Shown here piece after piece: positions 48,097 to 57,539 of a stretch of DNA of 64,000 nt (the first letter of the stretch is position 1; each line of letters opens with the position of its first letter). The translations under genes were made by a program, and so were the position numbers. The notes beneath the pieces were generated by a model that worked only from the letters and a program-made list of their open reading frames with translations, was not told where the DNA came from and did not search any database. Source of the stretch: Tetmemena sp. SeJ-2015 (taxonomy: Eukaryota; Ciliophora; Spirotrichea; Sporadotrichida; Oxytrichidae); the NCBI GenBank assembly GCA_027382625.1, contig JAJKFJ010021486.1, forward strand, positions 45,687 through 109,686, written 5' to 3'.

Positions 48097-48106
48097 TCAC
48101 TTAAAA
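47989..48106 (-). repeat. Duplicated first exon/MDS, copy 1 (intact gene)
   Basis: About 115 bp including the start ATGs, nearly identical to 48319-48434. The differences are a few single-base changes, all silent under the ciliate code (for example TAG versus CAG for Gln, twice), and one ATG fewer in copy 2. Confidence 0.9.
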
Positions 48107-48318
48107 AAAATTTAATTATTTTTTAGAAATTTAATTTTTTTTTTAAAAAAGAACAAAAAGGAAATGAATATTTAAAATTTAAAAAAGTAAAATTATCCGT
48201 AGGATTTTTAAAAAATTTTATTTCCTTCTGAAATCAAAAAGATTTCACTGGGAAAATTTGGCTTGGGTTTGTAAGAGCAGAAAAAAATTAAAAAAAAGGA
48301 ATTTTACAAAAAACCCCC

Positions 48319-48434
48319 TTTGGGAACAGCTGGTGTACTTCATCGTCGTCTTTCTTGAAGAGCTCATTCAAGCTCTGGATTGTTTGCATGTACCTTTTGG
48401 AGGAGGACACATTCTCCATCATCATTCACTTAAA
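48319..48434 (-). repeat. Duplicated first exon/MDS, copy 2 (truncated)
   Basis: Encodes the same MMMENVSSSKRYMQTIQSLN start and the same following residues up to HQLFPKG, then breaks into AT-rich sequence. Only this segment is present, so it is either a partial duplicate or one MDS of a paralogue whose other segments lie elsewhere. Confidence 0.8.
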
Positions 48435-48714
48435 TAATTAACTTCGATTATTTCAGATATTCTCACATTTTCACTTTTTAAAAAAGACATTTAAAAATTA
48501 TTAGGGTTGTATATGAGCATATTTAAAATGTAAAATACTGATGAATGATACTCATTTAATAATCTATTTATTAAAGCATGTTGAAAATATAAAGATAGAT
48601 GTTGACTTATCTAATAAATTAAGATTTGATGCATATACTACTACTGTGTTAAGGCTTACTTATATATCCCACTTCTATAGATCGTATAAATAATTTTGTT
48701 TTATCTACATTTGC

Positions 48715-49458
48715 TCAGTTGCACTTCGCACAATTGTTCTTCTTTGCGGTGGGTGTACTATCTGCCTCCATCTTTCCGAGGACAACTTTATTCTTAGTTG
48801 ACCTATTCATTCTTCTATTCATGTTGTTAGTGGGAATTTTCTAGCCTGGCTGGACGCTTGGTCCCTTGCCTCCATCGTTGCCAAGGATCTTTCCCATCTC
48901 CTCCTGCCTCTTTATCACTCTTGAAATCAATGCTTGGAAAGCATGCTCCACATTTATATTGTTCTTGGCACTGGTTTCGTAGAAGAGCATATCTCCATTC
49001 TCCTTGCAGAACTTTCTTGCTTCTTATTCTTATATCTTTTTCTGGTCTGGGTCTACATCCATCTTGTTCCCCAACACTAGGAAAGGGAGAGATTGAGGCT
49101 CTCTGGGCTCACTCTTAGTCAAGAAGATCAAATATAGTGCATACTACTTTACTTTTGTAGATCTGCTTCCAGTTCAAAAGATTCTGGAAGGAAAGAGGAT
49201 TTAAATATAAACTCAATAACTATTTGTGACGTCGTAAACAAGCACGCAGCAGTCAGCTCCTCGATAGAAAGCAGAACCTAGCGATTAAAATCTCTCTTGA
49301 CCTGCAGTGTCCCATATTTGCAGAGTGACCACTCTATCCTCGAGAGTGAGCTCCTTGTTGCTAAAGTCAGCTCCAATTGTGGGCTTGAAGTTTTAGTTAA
49401 ACTTGTTATGCTCAAACATCTGAATCAGAGAAGTCTTTCCTACTCCTGAGTCTCCAAT
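48715..49458 (-). CDS. Rab7-like small GTPase, N-terminal segment missing
   Basis: Membrane-traffic GTPase of the late endosome/lysosome class. P-loop [19 protein letters not shown], switch [32 protein letters not shown] (switch II, Rab7-like), [20 protein letters not shown] after IES removal, NKMD (guanine motif) and ETSAK are all present. The C-terminus ends NNCAKCN-TGA (48715), two cysteines suited to geranylgeranylation. IESs at 49203-49225 and 49130-49163 are both required. The first ~10 codons (start through the first beta strand) are absent: TGA lies immediately upstream of the P-loop codons, so the first MDS must be beyond an IES or elsewhere. Confidence 0.92.
49130..49163. other. IES in Rab gene, pointer GATCT
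   Basis: AGATC on plus at 49125-49129 and 49159-49163. Removing 34 nt joins NLLNWKQ to [16 protein letters not shown], aligning with the Rab7 helix 3 region. Confidence 0.92.
49203..49225. other. IES in Rab gene, pointer AAAT
   Basis: ATTT on plus at 49199-49202 and 49222-49225. Removing 23 nt gives [16 protein letters not shown], matching Rab7; retention gives a TGA and the wrong frame. Confidence 0.9.
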
Positions 49459-49969
49459 TCATCAAAATTAACAAAGTTATTTAAATAAAAGTTTCTTCTA
49501 TATTTTCACTCTGACTATATTGTAAATATGAAACATATATATCTCTTCATAATTTGTAAATGATGACAAGTTTGACAAAGCATTTTCTAAGTTATCCAGT
49601 GGCAGTGCCTGAGGGAGTCAAATTAGATGTTTCCATTAGTTCGATCTATAATAATTATACTCCAAAGAAACTATAATTGCTTATTTGATCAGCATCTGTG
49701 TGTTCTTACAAAGGATAAAGAGAAGAAATAAAAAGATAAAGAATAGCTTTAGTCACACTCATTTGAGTGGTGTGGTAGTAGCACCACATAATTGAATAAG
49801 TGAAAATATTAGGTCTCAAATGGTTTTACTTCAAAAGTCTAAACAATTTACTACACTTATAAACGCATCACTTTTTGTCTCAATTCTACTCCTCAAGATC
49901 ACCCATTAACAAACTACTACACTTATTTCGAGTTATAAAGACTTAAGTTTTATTTATTGTGACCGAGCC
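49459..49969. other. Mostly non-coding, AT-rich
   Basis: About 500 bases between the Rab P-loop and the membrane-protein gene. A short plus-strand stretch at about 49561-49690 (MTSLTKHFLSYPVAVPEGVK) looks coding-like but stops at TGA and has no recognised family; it may be a stray MDS. Confidence 0.4.
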
Positions 49970-52900
49970 TTGATCTTGTAAGCAAATCTGCGTCGATCAA
50001 GGAAGAAAATTCTGCTCTGCTGATTCGTATACAACAGGGTACTGCTGCAATTTAAAATTAAATAGGACTTTGTTTGTAGACCAGGGTGTTTTATTAAATG
50101 GAGATCAAAGTTGCAGCTAAGGGGCAGAATGTACGAGCTCAGTTTCCTCCATATTTTAAAATACTCCGCTAAAATACTATCCGTGTCCTTACACCTCCCG
50201 ATGCGGAGGCAGCTAAAAAGTTCTCACAGCTTCTTCTAAAGTGTAAACGCTTTCCATGTTTATTTTTATGGATGGGCCAATTTTGTCCGGCGAAATGTGT
50301 TCCTTCAGTATAAAGTCTCAATACCCATATAGCTCAAACATAGTGGGAATTTAGTTTAAGTCTATTTCTGGTGGAACAGCTTACATTTACTATGGGGGAT
50401 CAACCTTAAGCGTATTTAATTTTATTTTTGTAAGGTGATAACCTTTTCAAGTTTAAAATACATGGAACAAATCGATATTTCAAAATCTGGGAAATTCAAT
50501 GCAACAGCGAATCAGACTATAATTATAATGCTGATGCCATCCTCAACTACGAACAGCCTGCAGTACGAGTTCTCATATGCTATCAATGTTTAACAAAATT
50601 TAAAAATATATTAATATATGGATGTAACGACCTTCTATGAAGAAGTTAACCCAGGTGGCAATGAAAATGGGGGCGGAACAAATGGAGGAGGAGGAGGATC
50701 AACTGGAAAATATAAAAATTAATATCTCATTTAAATTGCACCCAAATTTAATTTTATCTTTAATCATACAATTTTTTAATTATTAATTCTTTATAACTTA
50801 AATTTAAAAGGAAACATAGATTATTAAATTAGAAAGTTAAAATTCGGGACGCACCCGACCGGCACTAGGCACCGGTCGCCCTTTCCCCGAAGGCTTTCTG
50901 GTTTGGTAATCCGTTGGCTGGTGGGTTAGTGCTTAAAAGAGGCAAGGGATGATGGCAGCCGAAGCCCTGGGGAAGGTGGTGAGCTGCTCACTGGAGAGAT
51001 AATCAAAGGTGAGTGGTTCCCACTCACCCTCCTAATCCTTTTGGCGTGGAGGGACGAGATCTATGGGCAAACACTAAGTCATGCAGCTGGACAGCGGAGC
51101 CAGTCGCTGCAGAGCAGCTCCTTGCTCTCGGTCGGATGCTACTTGAGTTTTTTTCTCACTGAGTTTTTTTTGGACGGTATGCAGAAGCCGGGGGCTTCTG
51201 CTCAGAGTGTGAGGTGGCGGGGGTGCCACGTGTTTAATATCCCTAATTCGGCTGGTAGGCACGGGCGTCACTCTAGTGCGTCACCGCACTTTCGTGACGT
51301 CACGACCTATCTTATTTATGCCGGGGGCCCTTTAATTCCCTTAATTATTATATTATTATTATTATTATTATTAAAAGGAAACATCGACACAACTTACTCT
51401 AAAGAATAGGCATAGTTTCAAAAAGAGAATGACTATTTTAGATGATTAGTTTTTAACAACACCAATGATAATCGGAATCTGCATAGGAGGCGGCATTCTA
51501 ACTTTATCCTTCACGATTCTTACAATTTTCCTAATAAAGAAGAAGCGCAAAGTTACCTAAGTGGTCAAGATAGGAATTGACGAAGCTAGAGCCTCACCAA
51601 TTAAATTAACAACTTATTTATTCTTTTTAGCAATTAATAGTAAAAAAAGATTCTGCTGCCTCATTTGCTGCTCTAAGAAGTTTCTTAAAAATCAAATCTG
51701 CTCTGAGCCAATAGAATGCCAGGATGAAAAAGAGGAAAATAAAGAAATTGAAAATGACAAATACTCAGAGAGAGACCTCATCAAGATCAAGTCCAGATTT
51801 AATTATTCAAATAAATAGAACGACATTAGCCAAATTCAGCACTAATAATCTCTGAGAAACTCGATTTGTAGCCTTAGACCGATCGATGAGCAAGCTTATT
51901 CTAACAAAAGATTATTTACTATAATTTATTCACCTGACGACAAAGAGCTTTCCTACATTGACTAGAATTAGTCTTATAAATATAATGAGTAAATATATTA
52001 GAGGTATTTTATGTGGAGTCTAATCAAAAGATTCTGTTTGATTATTCAATGAAGGACATTTATCTATAGAAATTTTCGAGCAGTAAATTGTCAAATTTTG
52101 AAAAAGAGACAGCACTTTATAGTTAAGATCGGCCCATCTCTCCTTATACCTCAGCCTTTTCATCTTTTAAAACTCCCTTCACTCCCTCATTGAACGAATC
52201 AAGGGCTTCTCTCCGCTCTTTATTTAATATATCTCTTTGAAGGATTAGGTTATTAATCAGTAAGAAAACTCTCGAGGAATCCGAACTATCTAAGAGGAAG
52301 ATGACTATGAAAATAATCAAACGCCAGAGCAGTAGCGAGAAGTTCTCAGAAGAGATTTTGAGATGCACAACAAGCGCCTATTCGACGATATCTAATATCA
52401 TGAAACTGATTTCTAGAGGATTTTCAATGCCAATGGATAAAATGGATGGGGAGCTCTCAACATAGAAGATGAACTTAAACTGAGATTAAGCTCCACCAAA
52501 ATACAAAGAGACAGATAGAAAATAGTGCAGGAGATCAACTCTAAATTTTTCAACAATTATGTCACAGACTAGGATGCTTAGCACACTCAGAATGATAAAA
52601 AAGGCCAACCTTATATGGAATAGAGAATTTTCCCAATTGATGAAAATGGAAATTTACTTCCTAACGCGGGTGCTCAAGACTAGAATTTAGTAAAGAAATA
52701 AATTATGTATGATGGTTTTTTATTCAACATCGTTTTATTCCAAGAGCGTGACTGAAGAGGATATGTACAGGCAGAAGAATTTGAGGAAGCGAGAAGATGC
52801 AGATATATTTGGAGTGTTCTACCCAGAGCAGAGGATGTCAGGAAATTTTTATATATAATTCACAAGTGAGACTGATATACAACGAAACTACAGACTATCC

Positions 52901-53560
52901 TGAGTAGTAGTCTTAAGAACAAGAGTTCGCTTAATTTAAGATGGCTGAAGATAATAAGTCAAGGAGCATGAAAACTTAATTTACTAGAAGTTAGGGAAAC
53001 TAAATCTTCTGCTTTTAAGGTAAATTTGTTATTTAAAGTTAAATATTTTAACAAATTAATTTATACACTTCCTAATAGCCTCTGAAGGAAAATTTTCAAA
53101 GAGGAAAAAATATTTTTTCTCTCAAAATATTATAATTTAATTATATTTCTATGAATTTTTTCTTTAATAATGATGGCAATATTAATCTATTAACTATAAA
53201 TATTATTGAATAATTTATTTGATAGATAATCAAAGTTATATCTTATAAAATTAATTTAATTTCTTAAAAAAGGCATAGGGGAAATTTTTTAATTGCTTTG
53301 AAGATAAAGAAGAATTAAAAGATTAAGCAGAGTGGCCAAGCATCATAGGCAACGACAAACCTTTTTCCAAAATCTCTAAGAAACTCAAGAATTTAAAATC
53401 CCCTCAAACAAAGCAAGAACAGGAAAATACAACTTCTTAAGTTCTGAGACCTCACATAGAAATGTGGGAAAGTATAGCTAGAAATGACGAAGATCAAGTT
53501 GTAATTAAAGAAGTAGAGGTTGCTTAGGATTCCTTGCAACTTAATTCTTTAGACTGCTGA
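49970..53560 (+). CDS. Cys-rich type I membrane protein with long Gln-rich cytoplasmic tail
   Basis: The extracellular part is Cys-rich: QICVDQGRKFCSADSYTTGY, QSCSQGAECTSSVSS and YPCPYTSRCGGSQ, followed by a beta-rich Ser/Thr stretch with N-glycosylation sites and a Gly/Asn linker. A hydrophobic segment (MIIGICIGGGILTLSFTILT) ends in KKKRK, giving a stop-transfer. A second Cys-rich juxtamembrane patch (RFCCLICCSKKF) follows, then a long charged Gln-rich tail (52.0-53.0 kb, including IQEEDDYENNQTPEQQREVL and LFDDIQYHETDFQRIF) and a last segment with PFSKISKKLKNLKSPQTK ending at TGA 53560. IESs at 50705-51376 and 52216-52232 are clear; AT-rich gaps near 50.4, 52.0 and 53.02-53.28 kb are likely further ones. 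Start and signal peptide not identified. Surface receptor-like role inferred only. Confidence 0.6.
50705..51376. other. IES with nested retroelement, pointer GGAAA
   Basis: GGAAA at 50705-50709 and 51377-51381. Excision of 672 nt (multiple of three) joins the Gly-rich linker GGSTG to NIDTTYSKEQAQFQKEN. The interior contains a GC-rich insertion (50818-51370), very unlike the usual AT-rich IES. Confidence 0.75.
50818..51370 (+). mobile_element. SINE/LINE-like insertion, GC-rich with (TTA)n tail and 14-bp target duplication
   Basis: A ~550-bp block clearly richer in G+C than its surroundings ends in a (TTA/ATT)n run at about 51340-51372 and is bracketed by the 14-bp direct repeat TTAAAAGGAAACAT (50804-50817 and 51371-51384). 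Near its 5' side is a perfect hairpin (CGACCGG, 9-nt loop, CCGGTCG; about 50855-50880). Simple-repeat tail plus long target duplication is the hallmark of target-primed retrotransposition. No reverse transcriptase is encoded; the plus-strand ORF at 51041-51409 has no recognised family. It could be a SINE or a 5'-truncated LINE. Confidence 0.75.
52216..52232. other. Short IES (17 nt), pointer CTCTTT
   Basis: CTCTTT at 52216-52221 and 52233-52238 with an 11-nt all-A/T core. Removal joins NESRASLRSL to KDQVINQQENSRG, deletes a TGA and corrects the frame. Confidence 0.88.
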
Positions 53561-53808
53561 TCTCAAAATGATAGGAAATAATTATTCTTCTTCAATTACG
53601 CTGTAAATTAATAATTTAGTAAAAATAACTCAATATAAGGATCACATCAGACATTTTTATGCTTACAGAATTGTCACACATGTGATCACACAATAAACAT
53701 AATTCTTTTTCCTTCAATATAGTTGATCAAACGTGAATTTATCTCCTTCTATGATAATAATTTGCAAAATTTAAAAAATAATTTTTTAAATAGATAACTT
53801 TTTCGAAA
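53561..53808. other. AT-rich spacer
   Basis: About 250 bases between same-strand genes with many stops; nothing recognised. Confidence 0.5.
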
Positions 53809-56800
53809 ATGATGACCGAAATGGCAAAGGAGGAGGAAAATCAAGCTCCTGCCTCCGAAAAATTCACGTGAGAAATTATTCTTAATAACACCTATTAGTC
53901 TCGAGTGTATTAAAAACTCGGATGTAAAGATTACTCACAAGTACACCCTGGGAGATCTTTCAACCCAAACCTTCTGTGTCAGATACGACCCTAATGATAA
54001 ATATATTGCCGCAGGTAAATAGCTTATATCTTAATTGCAATCTCACTTTGCTTTTTAGGATGTGGAGATGGATCAATCAGGATATTCAATGTATTCACTG
54101 GAAAATAGAGCTACGTACTCAACCTAAATATTATCATCATATTCACACAAAAAATATATAATAATAATAATAATAACAACGCATTTTAGACGATCTAGCG
54201 TCTTGCGTGTTATATGTTAAACTTCGGGAAGCTATACAGCCACTCCCTTGTTAGATTAAGAAAAACTAAGTCATTCAAGCATTCACTTTCTGTAGTTTCT
54301 CTTCTGTTTCCCAAATGTTCTGGGTCTGCGAGATTTGAATCTCATTCCTTGGTTTCTCGGTCTTCTTCCTGTGTTTTTTCTTCCTGATTTCTTTGGTTTG
54401 TTTGACACTAGGATGTCACCGTCTCTGGTTTCCCCAACCTTGTTGAGGAATTTGTTTGATTGGATTCTTGTTCTGTATTTTAGTGATCCAGCTTGGGCCG
54501 CTTATGAGAAAAATTTGAAAAGGTCCTTGTTGATAAGCTGGAGGATTCTGAATCCGAAGCCGTCCGCTATTCTAAGCGAGGCTTAAATGGTCATGTTGTG
54601 GTCGTCTTGTCTGAAGAATTTTCCTTTGAAGGCTTTGTCGTCCCAAATGTCGATCGTTTGTTTTGCTTTGTTGCAAATATTAATCAGAGTCTAGTTCATC
54701 GTTCCACCCTGTCGTGTTGCATCATCATAGGTTTGAGAGTTACCAAACTTGAACTCTACATGGATTACATCTTCAACTTGGACTAGGTATCTGTCCCAGT
54801 CACTTCTTGCCATGGCTTTGCCCCTTGGGGGTTCATTCATCTTGATGTCCATTTTCCTTTGGGTTTTCCTGTGGGGTTATTAGATAGGTTTTAAATATTA
54901 ATTATTATTAAGTCCCTTAGGTTTGGATCCTTAATTTCTGACTTAAATATTAATATTTAATTATTAAGGTTTAAGTGGATCCACTTTAATAAGATTTTGA
55001 TTTTGTCGTGTTTTTTGTTATTACCTAGGGGGGGTACTACCTATGTGGAGGATGTCCTATTTGATAATGGAGGCCGTTAGGCTTCCTTCTATGGAGGAGG
55101 TTGTTGTTTTGCTCTTCTTCTGATCCACTCGTCATATTCCGTTTAGGTTTAGATTTCCTTGGTTATAGGAAGTGGATTGAGAACTGGTAGTCCTTTGGAT
55201 TAGATTGTAGTCGATGGGTCAGCCTCTCTGATGGTTTAGATTTTGTCTCTTTCGTGGAATTTTAGGCTGATGTTGGTCACTATGGCTATCTTCCATATTG
55301 CACCCATAAAGAACGATTGTTCTTCGTTTTGAATTAGGTATTCATCAACGAAGGTTCTATCTTCTGAGATGATCATTAGCATGGCTGCTAACTCAGGAAT
55401 AGGTTCTTTGATTAGTGAGTCCCATGTTACCTGGTATATTGTTTCCAGGATTTAGTACTTAATAGGAAGTCTGTAGTTTCTTTCAGACTTTATGTGTTCA
55501 ATCATTTTGTCGAGCCTCTCTAGTAAGTTTCTGAGAGTTTATTCAGCTTTCCATCTAATTTTTTTCGTTTAGTTCCTTGAAAGACCTCGCTAGGAGTCTT
55601 ACTTTGAACTTGTGAACGAGTTATTGATGGATTTGTTGCTGTGGCTGGAGAAAGATTCATCCAGTTTTTAGCTCGAGGTATTGTTGGAACTCATGTGCGA
55701 GATTGACTCAATCGCAATTATTTTTAAAATTTTTTTTATATAAAAAATATATATAATAGTAATTAAAGTAAATATGGAAGAGCCTATGCCCACAACTTAG
55801 ATCAGGTAAGGATATTTGACATTTTGATCTCCATATTTTCTTTACGTTTCTCATAATTGAAAATAGATGGAGGCCTCTGAATGCTCCTGGAGTTACAAAA
55901 AACGTTCTTATCTCAGTGAACTCAAATGGCTCTCTCCAGCATTGGCACACAACTTCTGGAAAGTTGCTTCACACGATTCATGATGAATTGAATCAACTGC
56001 TGTGCGTAGATTATAAACCTGATGGGACCATGTTCGCCACTGGAGGTAGTGATTGTATAGTCAGAGTGTACGATGAATAAACAAGGAAGTTAAGAGCGGA
56101 GCTCGCTGGAGGTGGAACTGGAGAGCCAGGACACAACAACAGAGTTTAAATTATTTATAATAGATAAGAGTGTTTGCAGTGAAATTCGATAAAGAGGATG
56201 AGAACATGATTATATCTGGAGGTTGGGACAACAACGTCAAAGTTTGGGATTTGCGACAGCAATCACCCATCAGATCTATTTATGGGCCTTACGTTTGCGG
56301 AGACGCTCTGGATATTCATGATGGATATATTTTGACAGTGTTTTTATTTTTAGGGTCTTGGAGAGGTGATAAGTAATTGCAGCTGTGGGACTTTGGCACA
56401 TGCGAATTCATTGAAGACATTCCTTGGAATGAGGGTTTGGCTAGTTCTAATCCTTGTTAAGTCTATTGCGCTCAGTTCTAGAAAACTACTGGAGATCTTA
56501 TTATTCATTAAATAAATTTAAAAATGCTAAAATCAGTTTTATTTTAGTAAAAGACACACCTAAAACTATCTGAAAAGAAAAATATTAAATTTGGATGTGG
56601 ATTTTTCTAACACTCTTTATAAAAATTAAAGATAATCAAAGAGAAAATAAATTTGAATAAATTTTTAAAATATCGCAGGTGGTTCTGGAAGCAATGAAGT
56701 GAAAGTGTTCGACGGGAATACTTTGTTCAAACCATGCGCTTAGATAAGAGACCTTAGTAGAGCTACATTCACTTTAGACTTCAGTAATTCAGGAGATATG

Positions 56801-56860
56801 TTTGCTATGGCAGGTGGAGATGGAGTTATCAGAGTATTCAATGTAGTAAATGAAGTCTGA
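53809..56860 (+). CDS. WD40-repeat protein
   Basis: Starts MMTEMAKEEENQAPASEKFT at 53809. Beta-propeller repeats follow: YDPNDKYIAAGCGDGSIRIF, WRPLNAPGVTKNVLISVNSN, YKPDGTMFATGGSDCIVRVY, NNRVFAVKFDKEDENMIISG with GWDNNVKVWDLR, GSWRGDKQLQLWDF, AGGSGSNEVKVFDGN, and a last repeat FAMAGGDGVIRVFN ending TGA at 56860. About seven repeats, enough for one propeller. Introns at 53868-53898, 54015-54058 and 55806-55866. IESs: a 1.64-kb one (54125-55768) and small ones at 56141-56166, 56337-56351 and 56502-56670. Exact orthologue not identified; scaffold role inferred from the fold. Confidence 0.88.
54179..54208. other. Hairpin at 3' side of the IES-borne ORF pair
   Basis: AGACG, ATCTAG, CGTCT (54188-54203) is a perfect inverted repeat, extended by ACGCA and TGCGT with a four-T bulge. 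It lies about 75 bp past the stop of the second ORF and could be an element end or an RNA 3' structure. Confidence 0.6.
54283..54852 (-). CDS. IES-borne ORF 2, basic C-terminal tail (189 aa)
   Basis: Unrecognised. Starts MDIKMNEPPRGKAMARSDWD at 54852, middle FGNSQTYDDATRQGGTMNQ and ASLRIADGFGFRILQLINKD, then about 40 residues extremely rich in Arg/Lys (SNKPKKSGRKNTGRRPRNQ and RFKSRRPRTFGKQKRNYRK) ending at TGA 54283. The folded-looking body plus a long basic tail suggests a nucleic-acid-binding protein (inferred). Its start overlaps the end of ORF 1 by 16 nt in another frame. It reads through several TAA/TAG as Gln, so it is adapted to the ciliate code. Candidates are a mobile-element accessory protein (TBE elements carry a small basic ORF), a capsid-like protein or a germline-limited host gene. 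Confidence 0.65.
54837..55694 (-). CDS. IES-borne ORF 1 (285 aa), unknown
   Basis: Unrecognised. From ATG at 55694: a Ser/Asn-rich N-terminus (MSSNNTSSQKLDESFSS), a helical core (LERLDKMIEHIKSERNYRL, PIKYQILETIYQVTWDSLIK, ELAAMLMIISEDRTFVDEYL, MGAIWKIAIVTNISLKFH), then a Gln/Pro-rich hinge and a low-complexity end before TGA at 54837. It stays open over 285 codons only under the ciliate code. A palindrome (GATTGACTCAATC, 55701-55713) lies 7 bp upstream of the start. A palindromic AAGTGGATCCACTT lies within its AT-rich 3' part (~54.97 kb), where the reading is less convincing and the true end may be earlier. Confidence 0.6.
55701..55713. other. Palindrome upstream of IES-borne ORF 1
   Basis: GATTGACTCAATC is a perfect 6-bp inverted repeat around one base, extended by GCGA and CGC flanks. 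Possible element end or regulatory site. Confidence 0.55.
56141..56166. other. IES in WD40 gene, pointer AGAGT
   Basis: AGAGT at 56141-56145 and 56167-56171. Excision of 26 nt gives HNNRVFAVKFDKED, exactly the WD40 pattern. Splicing at the internal GT-AG would insert two extra residues. Confidence 0.88.
56337..56351. other. Short IES (15 nt), pointer AG
   Basis: Removal joins DGYILT to GSWRGDKQLQLWD in frame. GT-AG splicing of the same stretch would be one base out of frame, so an IES with the 2-bp pointer AG fits better. Confidence 0.6.
56502..56670. other. IES in WD40 gene, pointer TAT
   Basis: A 169-nt AT-rich insert. Joining at TAT (56502-56504, 56671-56673) gives TGDLIIAGGSGSNEVKVF, restoring frame and blade. 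Confidence 0.65.
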
Positions 56861-57539
56861 TTTATACATATATATTTAATCTCACACATTTATACTCAAC
56901 ATTAAAATATAAAAATAACAAGGAGATTTTAATAATTCATCATGTTAATTTATTATTAAATAATTATAAGCCTTTCTATTACCTATTAAAAGTGTGGGAG
57001 GGGTGTAAGGATTCTTCAATATGCACGCAGAGTAAGTTATTTCCGATGAACAACAGAGAAGAACTTTCTTTTAGGTGTATCCTTGATCGGGTGCGATTGA
57101 TACTATCTTTATCTTATACTTTTCAACAACCAGCATCCACCTTTTGTAAGTAATAATAACTTCCAAGTGCAAAAAGTTCTTTAAATTTAATTTCCTATTA
57201 TTTTACTGTTTTAGTATCTTAAAAGTCAACTATTAATGCCTTGATGATTTGCTGATATTTGCTCTAATATTAAAAGCTCTTTTTTAATACCTTTGAATTC
57301 TAAAAAAAAATTTAATTAAATAACTTTACCTACTTATTATTTCTTTGTTGGGCGGAGATCCAAATTCTAATCGCATTCTGAATCAAGGAACTATAAAAGT
57401 ATTATTTTTAAGTATGAAACTAATTTCATTAAGGAAAAGTTGAATTTCTAGTCAGGAATATAAATTCTACGCTAAAAATGCGATAGAACTTTTGCTTGCC
57501 ACCTATTCTCAAAGCTCTTTATTGTTTTGTTACTTATTT
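56861..57539. other. AT-rich region without clear gene
   Basis: About 680 bases. A short G-rich patch near 57.0 kb is not clearly coding. Possibly intergenic plus IES of the next gene. Confidence 0.45.

Larger units (their letters stand above)
54125..55768. mobile_element. 1.64-kb IES carrying two overlapping ORFs, pointer TAAATAT
   Basis: TAAATAT at 54125-54131 and 55769-55775. Joining them gives QSYVLNLNMEEPMPTTQIRW across the next intron, the correct WD40 continuation, so the whole block is eliminated from the somatic gene. Inside are two minus-strand ciliate-code ORFs (54837-55694 and 54283-54852), a hairpin at each side (54179-54208; 55701-55713) and AT microsatellite-like flanks. No C4A4 termini and no recognisable DDE transposase, so it is not an intact TBE transposon. 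Confidence 0.8.

Noticed and set aside
51041..51409. 122-codon plus-strand ORF inside the GC-rich insertion
   Set aside because: No family recognised; its end is translated (TTA)n repeat and it runs through the target duplication. Likely chance opening in GC-rich DNA.
54335..54786. Two plus-strand ORFs in the large IES
   Set aside because: They are antisense to longer ORFs with convincing composition and a proper TGA stop.
56143..56162. GT-AG intron in the WD40 gene
   Set aside because: Splicing would add two residues inside a strict blade motif; pointer-based excision gives the exact motif.
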